Assembly (NCBI GenBank): GCA_039090855.1
Contig: CM077023.1
Span: forward strand, 82,187,127-82,251,126
Direction: 5' to 3'
Length of the DNA stretch: 64,000 bases
From: Macrothele yani
Taxonomy: Eukaryota; Arthropoda; Arachnida; Araneae; Macrothelidae
Position numbers and translations under genes: made by a program. This document shows positions 10,590-21,590 of this stretch, piece by piece. The notes beneath the pieces are model-generated. The model saw only the letters and a program-made list of their open reading frames with translations. It was not told the DNA's origin and ran no database searches. Position 1 is the first letter of the stretch. Every line of letters begins with the position of its first letter.

Positions 10590-11345
10590 AGATCCTCCAA
10601 GGCGTACGACACATCGTGAGGACCGTTATGTGGCTTTGACCGCACGGCGTCATAGGTCCTTTACAGCCCGACAATTGTCTTCGGACCTGTCTGCTGCCAC
10701 TAGGACTACGATATCAAAGCAAGTGATATACCGAAGGCTTAATGCGATTGGCCTTAATGTCAGAAGACACATGGTTTGTTTCCTACAGCCCAGACGAGTG
10801 GGCCCGTGTTCTTTTTTAAGACGGGTCGAGATTCAGTCTATAAATGCATTCTCGTTGGCATTTCATCTACAGGGAACAGGGAACTCTTAATGATCCTACA
10901 AACGTCAGCGAACGAGACTACGTCCGCGAACGAGACTGTGGTCTGCTTGTATGTGGTGACATTATGTTCAACGGCCACACACCACTCTGCATGTTCGGAG
11001 GGGGCAACGTGAATACTGAGCGCTATAGAGACTAGATCCTAGAGCCCTGTGTCTGACTTTTCAGGATAGCTGTTGGTACTCTGTTCCTTTTAATGGATGA
11101 TAACTCCTATGATAACAGGGTTCAGCTTGTCGATGATTTCCTCCAGAGCAAGGATATTTGGTGTATGGGCTGGCGTGTATAGCCTGAACCCTATAGAGGG
11201 CCTGGTATGCTCTGGGATCACAAGTAGCAGCTCGTCGGGCCCATCCCAAAACCATTCACGAGGTACTCACCGCCCTCATCGAGGAATAGAATTCTTTGTC
11301 TCCAGATTTCATCAACAACCTAGTGCAGCGCTGTGGAAACGGGTT
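10590..11345 (+). pseudogene. Tc1-like transposase remnant
   Basis: The first readable part, RYVALTARRHRSFTARQLSS (about 10622), and YRRLNAIGLNVRRH match the linker of Tc1-like transposases between the DNA-binding and catalytic domains. Later frames contain LLMDDNSYDNRVQLVDDFLQ (second Asp region, about 11087) and YSLNPIE (catalytic Glu region, about 11180), then a C-terminal FHQQPSAALWKR. Several frameshifts and stops separate these blocks. No terminal inverted repeats were found. It is an old copy with no coding capacity. Confidence 0.75.
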
Positions 11346-11430
11346 CAAAATTTTGGACCCGGACTCAACTCGGAAAATCTGCCTTGAACTATTAATTCGA
11401 AACTCAATTTATAATCATACATAATCATAA
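11335..11430 (+). repeat. GGGTC-rich repeat arm, left, second instance
   Basis: The sequence from GAAACGGGTTCAAAATTTTG through AAATCTGCCTTGAACTATTA matches 511-602 closely. The partner right arm of this instance appears to be 23925-24030. If so, the entire Naiad cluster lies inside one copy of this repeat. Confidence 0.5.
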
Positions 11431-11436
11431 TACATA

Positions 11437-11439
<3 letters not shown>

Positions 11440-11468
<29 letters not shown>
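11440..11468. repeat. (AT)n microsatellite
   Basis: An uninterrupted AT dinucleotide run borders the left side of the first Naiad insertion. Similar runs border every other Naiad insertion in this cluster. Confidence 0.95.
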
Positions 11469-11831
11469 TCTATAAAGAAGATACCTAAGCAAAAAAATAC
11501 ATATATAATTTTGACTCACACCTAGTACAACATATTTTGCACCCTTCGTTTTAAATTCTAAAATTTTTTCCTTAGTCTTCAGTTTTGCTCTTAAGTAACT
11601 AATTTCAATTTATTATTTAGCAGCTCATGCGCAAATTCTAGTTGAAATGTTTTATTATTATTTTTTTTTTATTACTATTTTTTTACTTGAGGTTTTTTTT
11701 TCATTTTCTAATTTTTCTTTTTAGTATGTTTTGGATGCAGCTTTTTGGAGTGTAGTTTATACTCAAGTTTGGTCTTTTCTTGGACTGCTTATTTCTAAAA
11801 GTTTTTCCTAGTTGGTTTGCTCAGAATTTGT

Positions 11832-14455
11832 ATGTTTTGGCCCAAGTGGAGTTCTAAGGACGATGAAAGGATTGGAGGTCAGCTCAGATATTTTAAGTCC
11901 TCCCGCTCGGTTAGGCTAGCACCCTTTCCCATAGTGTATGAACTCGCTGGCAAAGGTAATCTAAAGTTATGAAATGACAAACGTTGTTTGACATGTAAAT
12001 CTGCAGATCCTAACCTGTATTCTTCTGTTGAGGATAATTGCTCCAACAAGTTTTGCAAAGCCTACAATACCATCTATAAGCTCACCTGTACCGTCTGCAA
12101 CCTTAGCTATATTGGCCAAAGTAAAAATCCTCTTCATCTTAGGATTAATGGTCACAGGTCTCTAGTAAACAAGTTCTCTAATTCAGGAGTGAACCCCTCC
12201 ACTAACGCCAACCAGTACTCTACCTTTGAATTAGAGCATTTCCATACTCATGGTTTTGACAAAGTGAAAATAGAGGTACTACATATTATCCCTGACCTCT
12301 ATGCTCGGCTAGAAACTGAATCACTTGAAATTTTGCAGCATCAGTCTCTTTATCCCTATGGCCTTAATTCCACTCTATCTGACAATAAGCATAATCAGCA
12401 TAAATTTTCAATTCGTGAACTCTTTTTCTTGTTAATAATAAGAGCTGCTCTAGAGGTAATAGAGGACAGAGGTTATTTCGCACATCAAGCAAAGTTGATT
12501 TTGCTAACTTGCTAAAAACTCTGGAAAGCTTTAAAACTGGCACTAATTTTGTTAAAAATACTTACAAAATTCTCAAGTCCTTCAAGCACTCTGTCCTTAA
12601 ATGTTTTTTCAAATTCTGGAATGAAACTGCTGACCATGTTGATAAGCATGTTTTTGCTTTGGTTCTGGACATTCTTAAACATATTCTTAAAGATAAAATT
12701 TCTCTTAAAGAATTTTCCAGTAATTTTGTTACCATCAGGTTCCTAAATAAAGCCTACGATAATCTCAATGTAAGGAAGCTGTTCTACAATAATGCAATTT
12801 TTTTTCCCATCCACAGGCACCAGTCTATTGTAAGTTTTAAATATGTTAAGACCTTAGGGTCAATAGTTAAAAACTACAAACTTAACTCTTCGAGCTACAT
12901 TCCTGTAATTACTACTTGTTCTTGTGATGAACATAAAGAAACAGTTCACTATGATAAGAATTACAACCATATTATCACCGGAAACTTGAGTTTTGTTGAA
13001 AATGAAAAGCTTAGGAATTTATTAGAGTATGGCTCTAAATTCAGACCTTCCTTCACAATTTCCAAAGAAAGGATTCTTGAGAGCTTCACCCAAGATGTAA
13101 ATAAGTACATCGTAAAAACCAGTTTAACGTACAATCAGCCTATTGAGGCCTTCGCAGAATGGAAATATAATATAATCAATAGCTTCACCGGTGAGTTGGC
13201 AGGTCTGGACTTTTGTTTCGACAGAAATCTCTTTTTCTCTGGAGAAGCTAAAAGGTCACTCTCCAAACTACAAGACCAATTTATTTTTACCACTACGGAT
13301 AAAGCTAGCAATAATTTTGCAATTATCTGTAAGAAGTTCTATTTTGAATTGTTAACTATGGAACTCAATAATAGAGTAACATACGAGCCCGTAAGTTATT
13401 CTACCAAGCAGTTAGAAAATCGGTTTAAGGCATTCTTCAAAAAACTTAAAATTCCACAAACTAGAAGATATGAGCCTGAATTTCCATTTCTTTTTGCAAC
13501 GGTTAAGTTTCATAAGGATCCTGTGAAGTTCAGGTTCATAGCTAGTGGAGTAAGGAGTCATAAAAAGAAAATAGATCTTGCTTTTGAAGATGTCTTAAAG
13601 AAGGTTTTGAAACACATCAGAAACTGTTCTAACTTGATGTACAGAGATTTTTGGATAATTAATAATAATGCAGAAGTAATTTCTACTATACTCAAAGTTT
13701 GTCCCCTAGATATTAATAGTTATGATTTTGAAAACCTATATACTAATCTGCCTCTATCAGATATAATCACTACCTTTAAAGAGCTGTATGCAGAATTTAA
13801 ACTTAACCAATTTGTTGATGTAGGAACTTGGAACTCTTATCTCAATTGCTGCATAAAAAATAACCATATCTTATATAATAATACTCTCTATAAGCAAGTG
13901 AACGGTATTCCAATGGGAACATCAACGTCCACGAATATCGCTAATCTATTCCTGTTCTTTAAGGAATATAAATTCATTAAAAATCACCCCACCTGCTCAG
14001 ATAACTACCTTTACACTTTTAGATATATTGATGATCTGCTGTGTATCAATAATTCAGAAGTTATAGAGAGTGATTTTGATAATATCTATCCTAGCTCTCT
14101 TAACTTATGTAAAACCAACCACAGTAATCAGGAACTTGAGTTCCTAGACTTAAGCATTAAGCTCAACAGAGGTAACCCATCTATTAGCCTCTTTGATAAA
14201 AGAGTTAATTTTCCTTTCAAAGTAATTAAATATCTACACTGGAATAATAACATTTCAACCAAAGTAATTGAGAATGTACTAATTTCTCAGGTCCTAAGGA
14301 TTTCAAGAATTTGCAGCAACAATTTGGACTTCAATTACCACATTAATATACTATTAGAAAGTTTTCTAGAGAACGAAATTCCTTCTTCTTTCATCAAAAG
14401 AACTTTAAGAAAAATTATTCTGAATAATAGAGTAAGGTTGGCAGATCTGCTTTAA
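11832..14455 (+). pseudogene. Penelope-like polyprotein: N-terminal GIY-YIG endonuclease plus reverse transcriptase
   Basis: The protein would nick target DNA and copy the element RNA there. I start it at the ATG 11832. A Cys-rich segment (RCLTCKS) leads into a GIY-YIG nuclease core, IYKLTCTVCNLSYIGQS (about 12071), followed by RINGHRS. A CxC motif (TTCSCDEH, about 12909) links it to the RT. RT motif A is NSYDFENLYTNLP (about 13717), motif B is GIPMGTSTSTNIANLFL (about 13904) and motif C is YIDD (14024-14035). The frame ends at 14455. Two breaks are visible: an in-frame TGA at 11970-11972, before the Cys-rich motif, and a one-base frameshift in the T-rich 12420-12435, where the frame ending at 12515 gives way to the one continuing NNKSCSRGNRGQR. 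Endonuclease-first order with CxC is the signature described for Naiads. The TGA could be selenocysteine or plain decay. Confidence 0.85.
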
Positions 14456-14978
14456 TTTTCTACACAGTTAATAATATGATTCTGACCAATCAAAGCCGTA
14501 AGGAAGTTGGCTAGCGGATGCCTATTAACTACCTAAAGGAGCCTTAGTGCTATGGATATGACGGTCCTATTAAAACAAAAAATTAAATAATATAAACAAA
14601 ATCACAAAAAAAGCTTAAAAATCTGTTTATAAAAGAAAATAAAAACAAATAAAAAAAGAAAACTAGTTATTCATCACTAGGATAGCTATACTAAAAATAG
14701 TAAAACCAACATTAAAATTAATAAGATTCTGATTAATCTATAGAAGCTCACTAAGGTGATTTAATACATGCAAAGATTATTAAATAAACTGCTCGTGTAT
14801 TTTATAATATTTCTCATGTATTCTGGAGAGTTAATTCTGCTCTTTCTGATCATACAGATCCACAGTCTTAAGTTTATATATTTTTTTCTCTGGTTAAAAT
14901 CTCCGCGCGTTGGTTTCTTGCTGTATGAGGAGGCCATCAGCCCCACCCTCACTGCCCCCCAGCGTCTAGGGAGTGGCG
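14456..14978 (+). other. 3' untranslated region of the Naiad element
   Basis: AT-rich sequence between the RT stop codon and the start of the repeated pseudo-LTR. It is also present, inverted, in the second insertion (about 17300-17830). A small open frame starting at 14768 appears in both copies but is AT-rich and has no motif, so I do not call it a gene. Confidence 0.6.
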
Positions 14979-16174
14979 GAAGAGGTCAGCCATGTTCTTC
15001 TCTTGTGAGGAGAAAAGTTTTTGTCACACAAGAGGTAAGCTCTCTTCCTTGTTTTTGGGTTCTAGGTTTTATAAGTTCAATGTTTGTACTTCATGTACCT
15101 TTTCTCTGTCGTTTTTTAGCTTTTCAGCTTTTAAGCATTGGTTTGTCTGTTAACATTTTTGCGGGTTTTAACTCTTACTTTTCTTTGTAACTTTGAGCGT
15201 CTTTTGGGGTACCTAGGAACAGAAGATGGCTAAGCTTGTTCCTTTTCTATGCGCTGTCTATGCGCTGTTTTTCAAAGTAGTTAAGTTCTTAATAACTAAT
15301 TAATTATGCACTTAAAGCACTGCTGAAATACTTTGTACATATTGCAACTAACTGTTTAAGGTATATAACTTTCACAAAGTTTTCTTTAGTTAATTATTAT
15401 CTTTAACTTATTCTCGTTTTCGTGCTGTCATAAGTTGTAGAGTAGGGGTTTTAGACTCAAGTTTTCTTTCAGAAATCTGTTCGTTATAAATTAACATTTC
15501 CTTTTTTAATTGCAATGTAAAATTTGGATTTCTTTTGCATTGTTTTTCAGGTTTAAATTCTCTCTCAAACGAACTTGGAATTTCGTTATAGCTGAAAATC
15601 ATTTCTAATTATTATGTCACTCTCACAGCTTGAGTTCTCTTTAATCTTCTTCTCTCTGTTTAATAGTAACAGATGAAGAGCATGGGTCGGGCCAGGAAGG
15701 TTAATGGATGCAAGCGAAATTGTTAACTAGTGCTAGGTCATGCTACTCTACGGAGGACATGACTTATATATATATTTTTTAAACTATTTTAGGTGGGAAT
15801 GTTACTTGCATCTACGGCCTTGCAGAAACCCATTTCCAACTAGGTCTTTGTGGAAGTGAGAAAATGCAGAGTTTTTGCTGGTCCTTGATAAAGCCAAGAC
15901 TCAGTATTCTCGACACCTTCTACATTCAGTTGTTTTATTTTATTTTTTTATCTTTTCTCCTTTTACTCACACAGGTAGATACATAACCTTTTCTATGTTG
16001 TACTAGGTGTGAGTCAAAATTATATATGTATTTTTTTGCTTAGGTATCTTCTTTATACAATGTGAATTCTGAATTTTCAAAACTGCTGCGTTGCGCGTTT
16101 TGTTTTTCAGGTTATTTTGCACCCTTCGTTTTAAATTCTAAAATTTTTTCCTTAGTCTTCAGTTTTGCTCTTAA

Positions 16175-16175
<1 letters not shown>
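14979..16175 (+). repeat. Naiad pseudo-LTR, direct copy 1
   Basis: About 1.2 kb that recurs as 18370-19565 (direct), 22064-22986 (direct, 5' shortened), 16222-17300 (inverted) and 21588-22062 (inverted, partial). Copies differ by only scattered substitutions and one-base indels. The direct copies all end at GCTCTTAAG against (TA)n. The inverted copies all start about 110 bp inside that end, at TTCTATAAAGAAG. The difference between the two termini is consistent across the cluster. Confidence 0.9.

Positions 16176-16221
<46 letters not shown>
16176..16221. repeat. (TA)n microsatellite between Naiad insertions 1 and 2
   Basis: An AT dinucleotide run of about 45 bases joins the 3' end of insertion 1 to the inverted start of insertion 2. 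Confidence 0.95.
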
Positions 16222-16223
<2 letters not shown>

Positions 16224-19200
16224 CTATAAAGAAGATACCTAAGCAAAAAAATACATATATAATTTTGACTCACACCTAGTACAACATAGAAAAGGTTATG
16301 TATCTACCTGTGTGAGTAAAAGGAGAAAAGAGAAAAAAATAAAATAAAACAACTGAATGTAGAAGGTGTCGAGAATACTGAGCCTTGGCTTTATCAAGGA
16401 TCAGCAAAAACTCTGCATTTTCTCACTTCCACAAAGACCTAGTTGGAAATGGGTTTCTGCAAGGCCATAGATGCAAGTAACATTCCCACCTAAAATAGTT
16501 TAAAAAAAATATATAAGTCATGTCCTCTGTAGAGTTGCATGACCTAGCACTAGTTAACAATTTCGCTTGCATCCATTAACCTTCCTGGCCCGACCCATGC
16601 TCTTCATCTGTTACTATTAAACAGAGAGAAGAAGATTAAAGAGAACTCAAGCTGTGAGAGTGACATAATAATTAGAAATGATTTTCAGCCATAACGAAAT
16701 TCCAAGTTCGTTTGAGAGAGAATTTAAACCTGAAAATCAATGCAAAAGAAATCCAAATTTTACATTGCAATTAAAAAAGGAAATGTTAATTTTTAACGAA
16801 CAGATTTTTGAAAGAAAACTTGAGTCTAAAACCCCTACTCTACAACTTATGACAGCACGAAAACGAGAATAAGTTAAAGATAATAATTAACTAAAGAAAA
16901 CTTTGTGAAAGTTATATACCTTAAACAGTTAGTTGCAATATGTACAAAGTATATCAGCAGTGCTTTAAGTGCATAATTAATTAGTTATTAAGAACTTAAC
17001 TACTTTGAAAAAACAGCGCATAGACAGCGCATAGAAAAGGAACAAGCTTAGCCATCTTCTGTTCCTAGGTACCCCAAAAGACGCTCAAAGTTACAAAGAA
17101 AAGAAAGAGTTAAAACCCGCAAAAATGTTAACAGACAAACCAATGCCTAAAAGCTGAAAAGCTAAAAAACGACAGAGAAAAAGTACATGAAGTACAAACA
17201 TTGAACTTATAAAACCTAGAACCCCAAAAACAAGGAAGAGAGCTTACCTCTTGTGTGACAAAAACTTTTCTCCTCACAAGAGAAGAACATGGCTGACCTC
17301 TTCCGCCACTCCCTAGACGCTGGGGGGCAGTGAGGGTGGGGCTGATGGCCTCCTCATACAGCAAGAAACCAACGCGCGGAGATTTTAACCAGAGAAAAAA
17401 ATATATAAACTTAAGACTGTGGATCTGTATGATCAGAAAGAGCAGAATTAACTCTCCAGAATACATGAGAAATATTATAAAATACACGAGCAGTTTATTT
17501 AATAATCTTTGCATGTATTAAATCACCTTAGTGAGCTTCTATAGATTAATCAGAATCTTATTAATTTTAATGTTGGTTTTACTATTTTTAGTATAGCTAT
17601 CCTAGTGATGAATAACTAGTTTTCTTTTTTATTTGTTTTTATTTTCTTTTATAAACAGATTTTTAAGCTTTTTTTGTGATTTTGTTTATATTATTTAATT
17701 TTCTGTTTTAATAGGACCGTCATATCCATAGCACTAAGGTTCCTTTAGGTAGTTAATAGGCATCCTCTAGCCAACTTCCTTACGGCTTTGATTGGTCAGA
17801 ATCATATTATTAACTGTGTAGAAAATTAAAGCAGATCTGCCAACCTTACTCTATTATTCAGAATAATTTTTCTTAAAGTTCTTTTGATGAAAGAAGAAGG
17901 AATTTCGTTCTCTAGAAAACTTTCTAATAGTATATTAATGTGGTAATTGAAGTCCAAATTGTTGCTGCAAATTCTTGAAATTCTTAGGACCTGAGAAATT
18001 AGTACATTCTCAATTACTTTGGTTGAAATGTTATTATTCCAGTGTAGATATTTAATTACTTTGAGAGGAAAATTAACTCTTTTATCAAAGAGGCTAATAG
18101 ATGGGTTACCTCTGTTGAGCTTAATGCTTAAGTCTAGGAACTCAAGTTCCTGATTACTGTGGTTGGTTTTACATAAGTTAAGAGAGCTAGGATAGATATT
18201 ATCAAAATCACTCTCTATAACTTCTGAATTATTGATACACAGCAGATCATCAATATATCAAAAAGTGTAAAGGTAGTTATCTGAGCAGGTGGGGTGATTT
18301 TTAATGAATTTATATTCCTTAAAGAACAGGAATAGATTAGCGATATTCGTGGACGTTGATGTTCCCATTGGAAGAGGTCAGCCATGTTCTTCTCTTGTGA
18401 GGAGAAAAGTTTTTGTCACACAAGAGGTAAGCTCTCTTCCTTGTTTTGGGGTTCTAGGTTTTATAAGTTCAATGTTTGTACTTCATGTACTTTTTCTCTG
18501 TCGTTTTTTAGCTTTTCAGCTTTTAGGCATTGGTTTGTCTGTTAACATTTTTGCGGGTTTTAACTCTTTCTTTTGTTTGTAACTTTGAGCGTCTTTTGGG
18601 GTACCTAGGAACAGAAGATGGCTAAGCTTGTTCCTTTTCTATGCGCTGTCTATGCGCTGTTTTTTCAAAGTAGTTAAGTTCTTAATAACTAATTAATTAT
18701 GCACTTAAAGCACTGCTGAAATACTTTGTACATATTGCAACTAACTGTTTAAGGTATATAACTTTCACAAAGTTTTCTTTAGTTAATTATTATCTTTAAC
18801 TTATTCTCGTTTTCGTGCTGTCATAAGTTGTAGAGTAGGGGGTTTTAGACTCAAGTTTTCTTTCAAAAATCTGTTCGTTAAAAATTAACATTTCCTTTTT
18901 TAATTGCAATGTAAAATTTGGATTTCTTTTGCATTGATTTTCAGGTTTAAATTCTCTCTCAAACGAACTTGGAATTTCGTTATGGCTGAAAATCATTTCT
19001 AATTATTATGTCACTCTCACAGCTTGAGTTCTCTTTAATCTTCTTCTCTCTGTTTAATAGTAACAGATGAATAGCATGGGTCGGGCCAGGAAGGTTAATG
19101 GATGCAAGCGAAATTGTTAACTAGTGCTAGGTCATGCAACTCTACAGAGGACATGACTTATATATATTTTTTAAACTATTTTAGGTGGGAATGTTACTTG

Positions 19201-19565
19201 CATCTATGGCCTTGCAGAAACCCATTTCCAACTAGGTCTTTGTGGAAGTGAGAAAATGCAGAGTTTTTGCTGGTCCTTGATAAAGCCAAGGCTCAGTATT
19301 CTCGACACCTTCTACATTCAGTTGTTTTATTTTATTTTTTATCTTTTCTCCTTTTACTCACACAGGTAGATACATAACCTTTTCTATGTTGTACTAGGTG
19401 TGAGTCAAAATTATATATGTATTTTTTTGCTTAGGTATCTTCTTTATAGAATGTGAATTCTGAATTTTCAAAACTGCTGCGTTGCGCGTTTTGTTTTTCA
19501 GGTTATTTTGCAACCTTCGTTTTAAATTCTAAAGTTTTTCCTTAGTCTTCAGTTTTGCTCTTAAG
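16222..19565. mobile_element. Naiad insertion 2, inverted piece joined to direct piece
   Basis: The left part, 16222-18373, is the reverse complement of 13912-16062 of insertion 1. The right part, 18370-19565, is a direct copy of 14979-16175. The two meet at about 18370 with GGAA shared by both sides, a microhomology junction. Both 5'-truncated ends meet in the middle and both 3' ends face outward into (TA)n. No functional protein is encoded. Confidence 0.9.
17822..18373 (-). pseudogene. Naiad reverse transcriptase C-terminal fragment
   Basis: On the minus strand this encodes the RT from motif B onward. It begins exactly in the codons for the PMG of motif B, the point where the inverted piece is truncated. 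The catalytic YIDD codons remain, but the Arg codon just before them (AGA in insertion 1) is TGA here, which ends the frame. The remainder matches the C-terminus of the insertion 1 protein. It is a dead fragment. Confidence 0.88.
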
Positions 19566-19576
19566 TATATATATAT
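19566..19576. repeat. Short (TA)n at RTE insertion point
   Basis: Eleven bases of TA repeat after the 3' end of Naiad insertion 2. They run directly into the ATC repeat that is the 3' tail of the inserted RTE. The longer (AT)n at 21517-21588 is probably the other half of the same microsatellite. Confidence 0.8.
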
Positions 19577-21512
19577 CATCATCATCATCATTGTCAACCA
19601 TTATCAATCCACTGCTGGACGAAGGTCTCCCCAAGTTTCCTCCACAACGGTCTGTCTTGTGCCAGTCTCCTCCATGTCACCCCTGCATACTTTCGAATTT
19701 CATCCACCCATCTCCCATGTGGTCTTTTCTGGGTCTTTTCCTGTCCCTTGGAATCCAATCTAAAATTTCAGCTGTCCATCGATGATCTGTCCTTCTGGCA
19801 GTATGTCCAGCCCATTGCCATTTCAGGGATTTAACTCTGATCATGATGTCTTCCACTCTTGTCATTTTTCGGATCCACGAGTTCCTCTTCTTATCTCTCC
19901 TGGTTACACCAAGCATGCACCTCTCCATGCTTCTTTGAGTTGTCTGCAGCCTTTGTATGTCTCTTTTAGTTAAGGTCCACGTCTCTGCACCATACGTAAG
20001 CACTGGAAGGATGCATTGATCAAACACTTTTCTTTTAAGACATAATGGCATATTGCTCTTGAAAATTATGCTGTTTCTTCCAAAAGCTCTCCAGGCAAGT
20101 TTTGTACGCCGATTAATTTCTTCATCAATGTGACCCTCACTTGATATCTGCTGTCCAAGATAAACGTACGTGTCTGTTATCTCCAGCTTTTCTCCATCAA
20201 TCGATAAATCTTCATTTCTTGTAAAAGCATTGAACATCACTTTTGTCTTTTGAAAGTTCATTTTTAATCCCACTTCTTTACTCTTGTCAGCAAGTTCCTG
20301 GATCATACTCTGCAGCTCTGATGGGCTAGTTGCAAAAATGACTATGTCATCAGCAAAACGAAGGTGGGTTAGATAATCTCCATTAATCTTTATCCCTTTG
20401 TTTTCCCAGCTCAGCGACTGAAAAACACCCTCCAATGTGGCATTAAAGAGCTTCGGAGATATGGTGTCACCTTGTCTCACTCCCTTTCCAATTTTTATGT
20501 GTGTTGTATTTTCAAACAGCCGAATCTTTGCACTTGCATTTTCATAGATGTTATTAATAATATTAATGTATGCATCTTCAATACCGCAGGTTTTCAGAGC
20601 CATTGTAACTGCTGATGGTTTCACCGAATCAAAGGCTTTTTCATAATCGATAAAAGCCATGCACAATGGAAGTTCATATTCCCTCGCTCTTTCAATTAGT
20701 TCTCTCAGTACGTGGATATGATCTATTGTGCTGTAGCCACTCCTGAATCCAGCTTGTTCTCTCGGTTGAGCCATGTCCAGTGTTACCTTCAAGCGGTGTG
20801 AAAGAACTTTAGTGAAGATTTTATAAACTACTGATAGGAGGCTGATAGGTCTGTAGTTTCCGAGATCCTCAATGTCACCTTTCTTATGTAGCAGGATCAT
20901 TGTAGCGGTGTTCCAATCCTCAGGAATCTTTCCTTCATTAAGGCATCGAGTGAAAATTTGGGCGAGTACTGTTTCGATTTCTCCACTTGCTTCTTGTATG
21001 ATGTCTACAGTAATTCCATCTTCTCCTGGAGCTTTTCCCCGCTTCATGTTCTTGATTGCATGTGCAACTTCTGCTGGAAGGACTGGAGGAACTCTGGTAC
21101 TGGTATCTTTCATGATGTCTGGAGTGCATGCATCATCCCTTTCATATAATTTGGAGTAGAAATCTTTCACTCTTGTCAAAATTTCGCCTCTATTTCTTGT
21201 TACAGAACCATCTTCTTTTCTCAGTGCCATAATCTGTTTTCTTCCCTTACTGAGATGTCCCTTTGCTATCTTTAGGCTTTGGTTGTTTTCAATTGCTTTC
21301 CTCACTAGTTCACAGTTGAATTTTCTTACGTCTTCAGTGATACTTTTTCTTACTGTCTTGCATAGCTCTATATATTCCACTTTGGAAGTCACATCTTCTT
21401 TAGTTGTCCTCATCTCTCTTCTTTTTTGCATCAACATTTTTGTTTTTCCTGATAATTTGTTTACATGCAACTTGTTCTTAGACCCAGCTAATTTTGTTGC
21501 TGATTCCATAAG
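19577..21512 (-). mobile_element. RTE-type LINE, 5'-truncated copy
   Basis: This is a 1.94-kb minus-strand copy of the 3' part of the RTE at 52342-55527. It is truncated at the position matching 53591 of that element. The left edge is the ATC (GAT) repeat that ends the family. It is inserted within the AT microsatellite between Naiad insertions 2 and 3. By eye the two copies differ by only a few amino acids in over 600, so this family moved recently. Loss of the 5' part is the normal result of incomplete reverse transcription. Confidence 0.92.
19677..21512 (-). pseudogene. RTE reverse transcriptase fragment
   Basis: The minus-strand frame covers the RT and C-terminal tail without the endonuclease. 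Recognisable parts in order are RGKAPGEDGITVDI, NYRPISLLSVVYKIF, AFIDYEKAFDSV, GVRQGDTISPKLF and the catalytic FADDIVIF. The long open frame extends past 21512 only because it reads through AT repeats as Ile-Tyr, and that part is not RTE. A one-base deletion near 19735, where the intact copy reads CCCAGAAGAAGACC, shifts the frame and truncates the C-terminal tail at 19677. It has no promoter of its own and cannot be a working element. Confidence 0.9.

Positions 21513-21516
<4 letters not shown>

Positions 21517-21588
<72 letters not shown>
21517..21588. repeat. (AT)n microsatellite
   Basis: About 72 bases of AT repeat separate the truncated RTE from Naiad insertion 3. This length can cause both a false Ile-Tyr reading frame and assembly uncertainty. 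Confidence 0.95.

Positions 21589-21590
<2 letters not shown>

Larger units (their letters stand above)
11469..16175 (+). mobile_element. Naiad-type Penelope-like element, near full length
   Basis: This 4.7-kb insertion begins with a 65-bp inverted piece of the element's own end (11469-11533). It joins the direct copy at TATTTTGCACCC with about 2 bp of shared sequence. The direct copy starts with the tail of an upstream pseudo-LTR, carries the endonuclease-RT reading frame, and ends with the pseudo-LTR at 14979-16175. Its final GCTCTTAAG meets (TA)n. The block TTTTGCACCCTTCG is present at both the 5' side (about 11536) and the 3' end (about 16117), as expected for a pseudo-LTR arrangement. 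Two other insertions of the same family follow. Domain order (endonuclease first) places it with the published Naiad group of permuted Penelope-like elements. Confidence 0.88.

Noticed and set aside
14768..15190. 140-codon frame after the Naiad RT
   Set aside because: It spans the untranslated region and pseudo-LTR, has no motif, and its length changes between copies.
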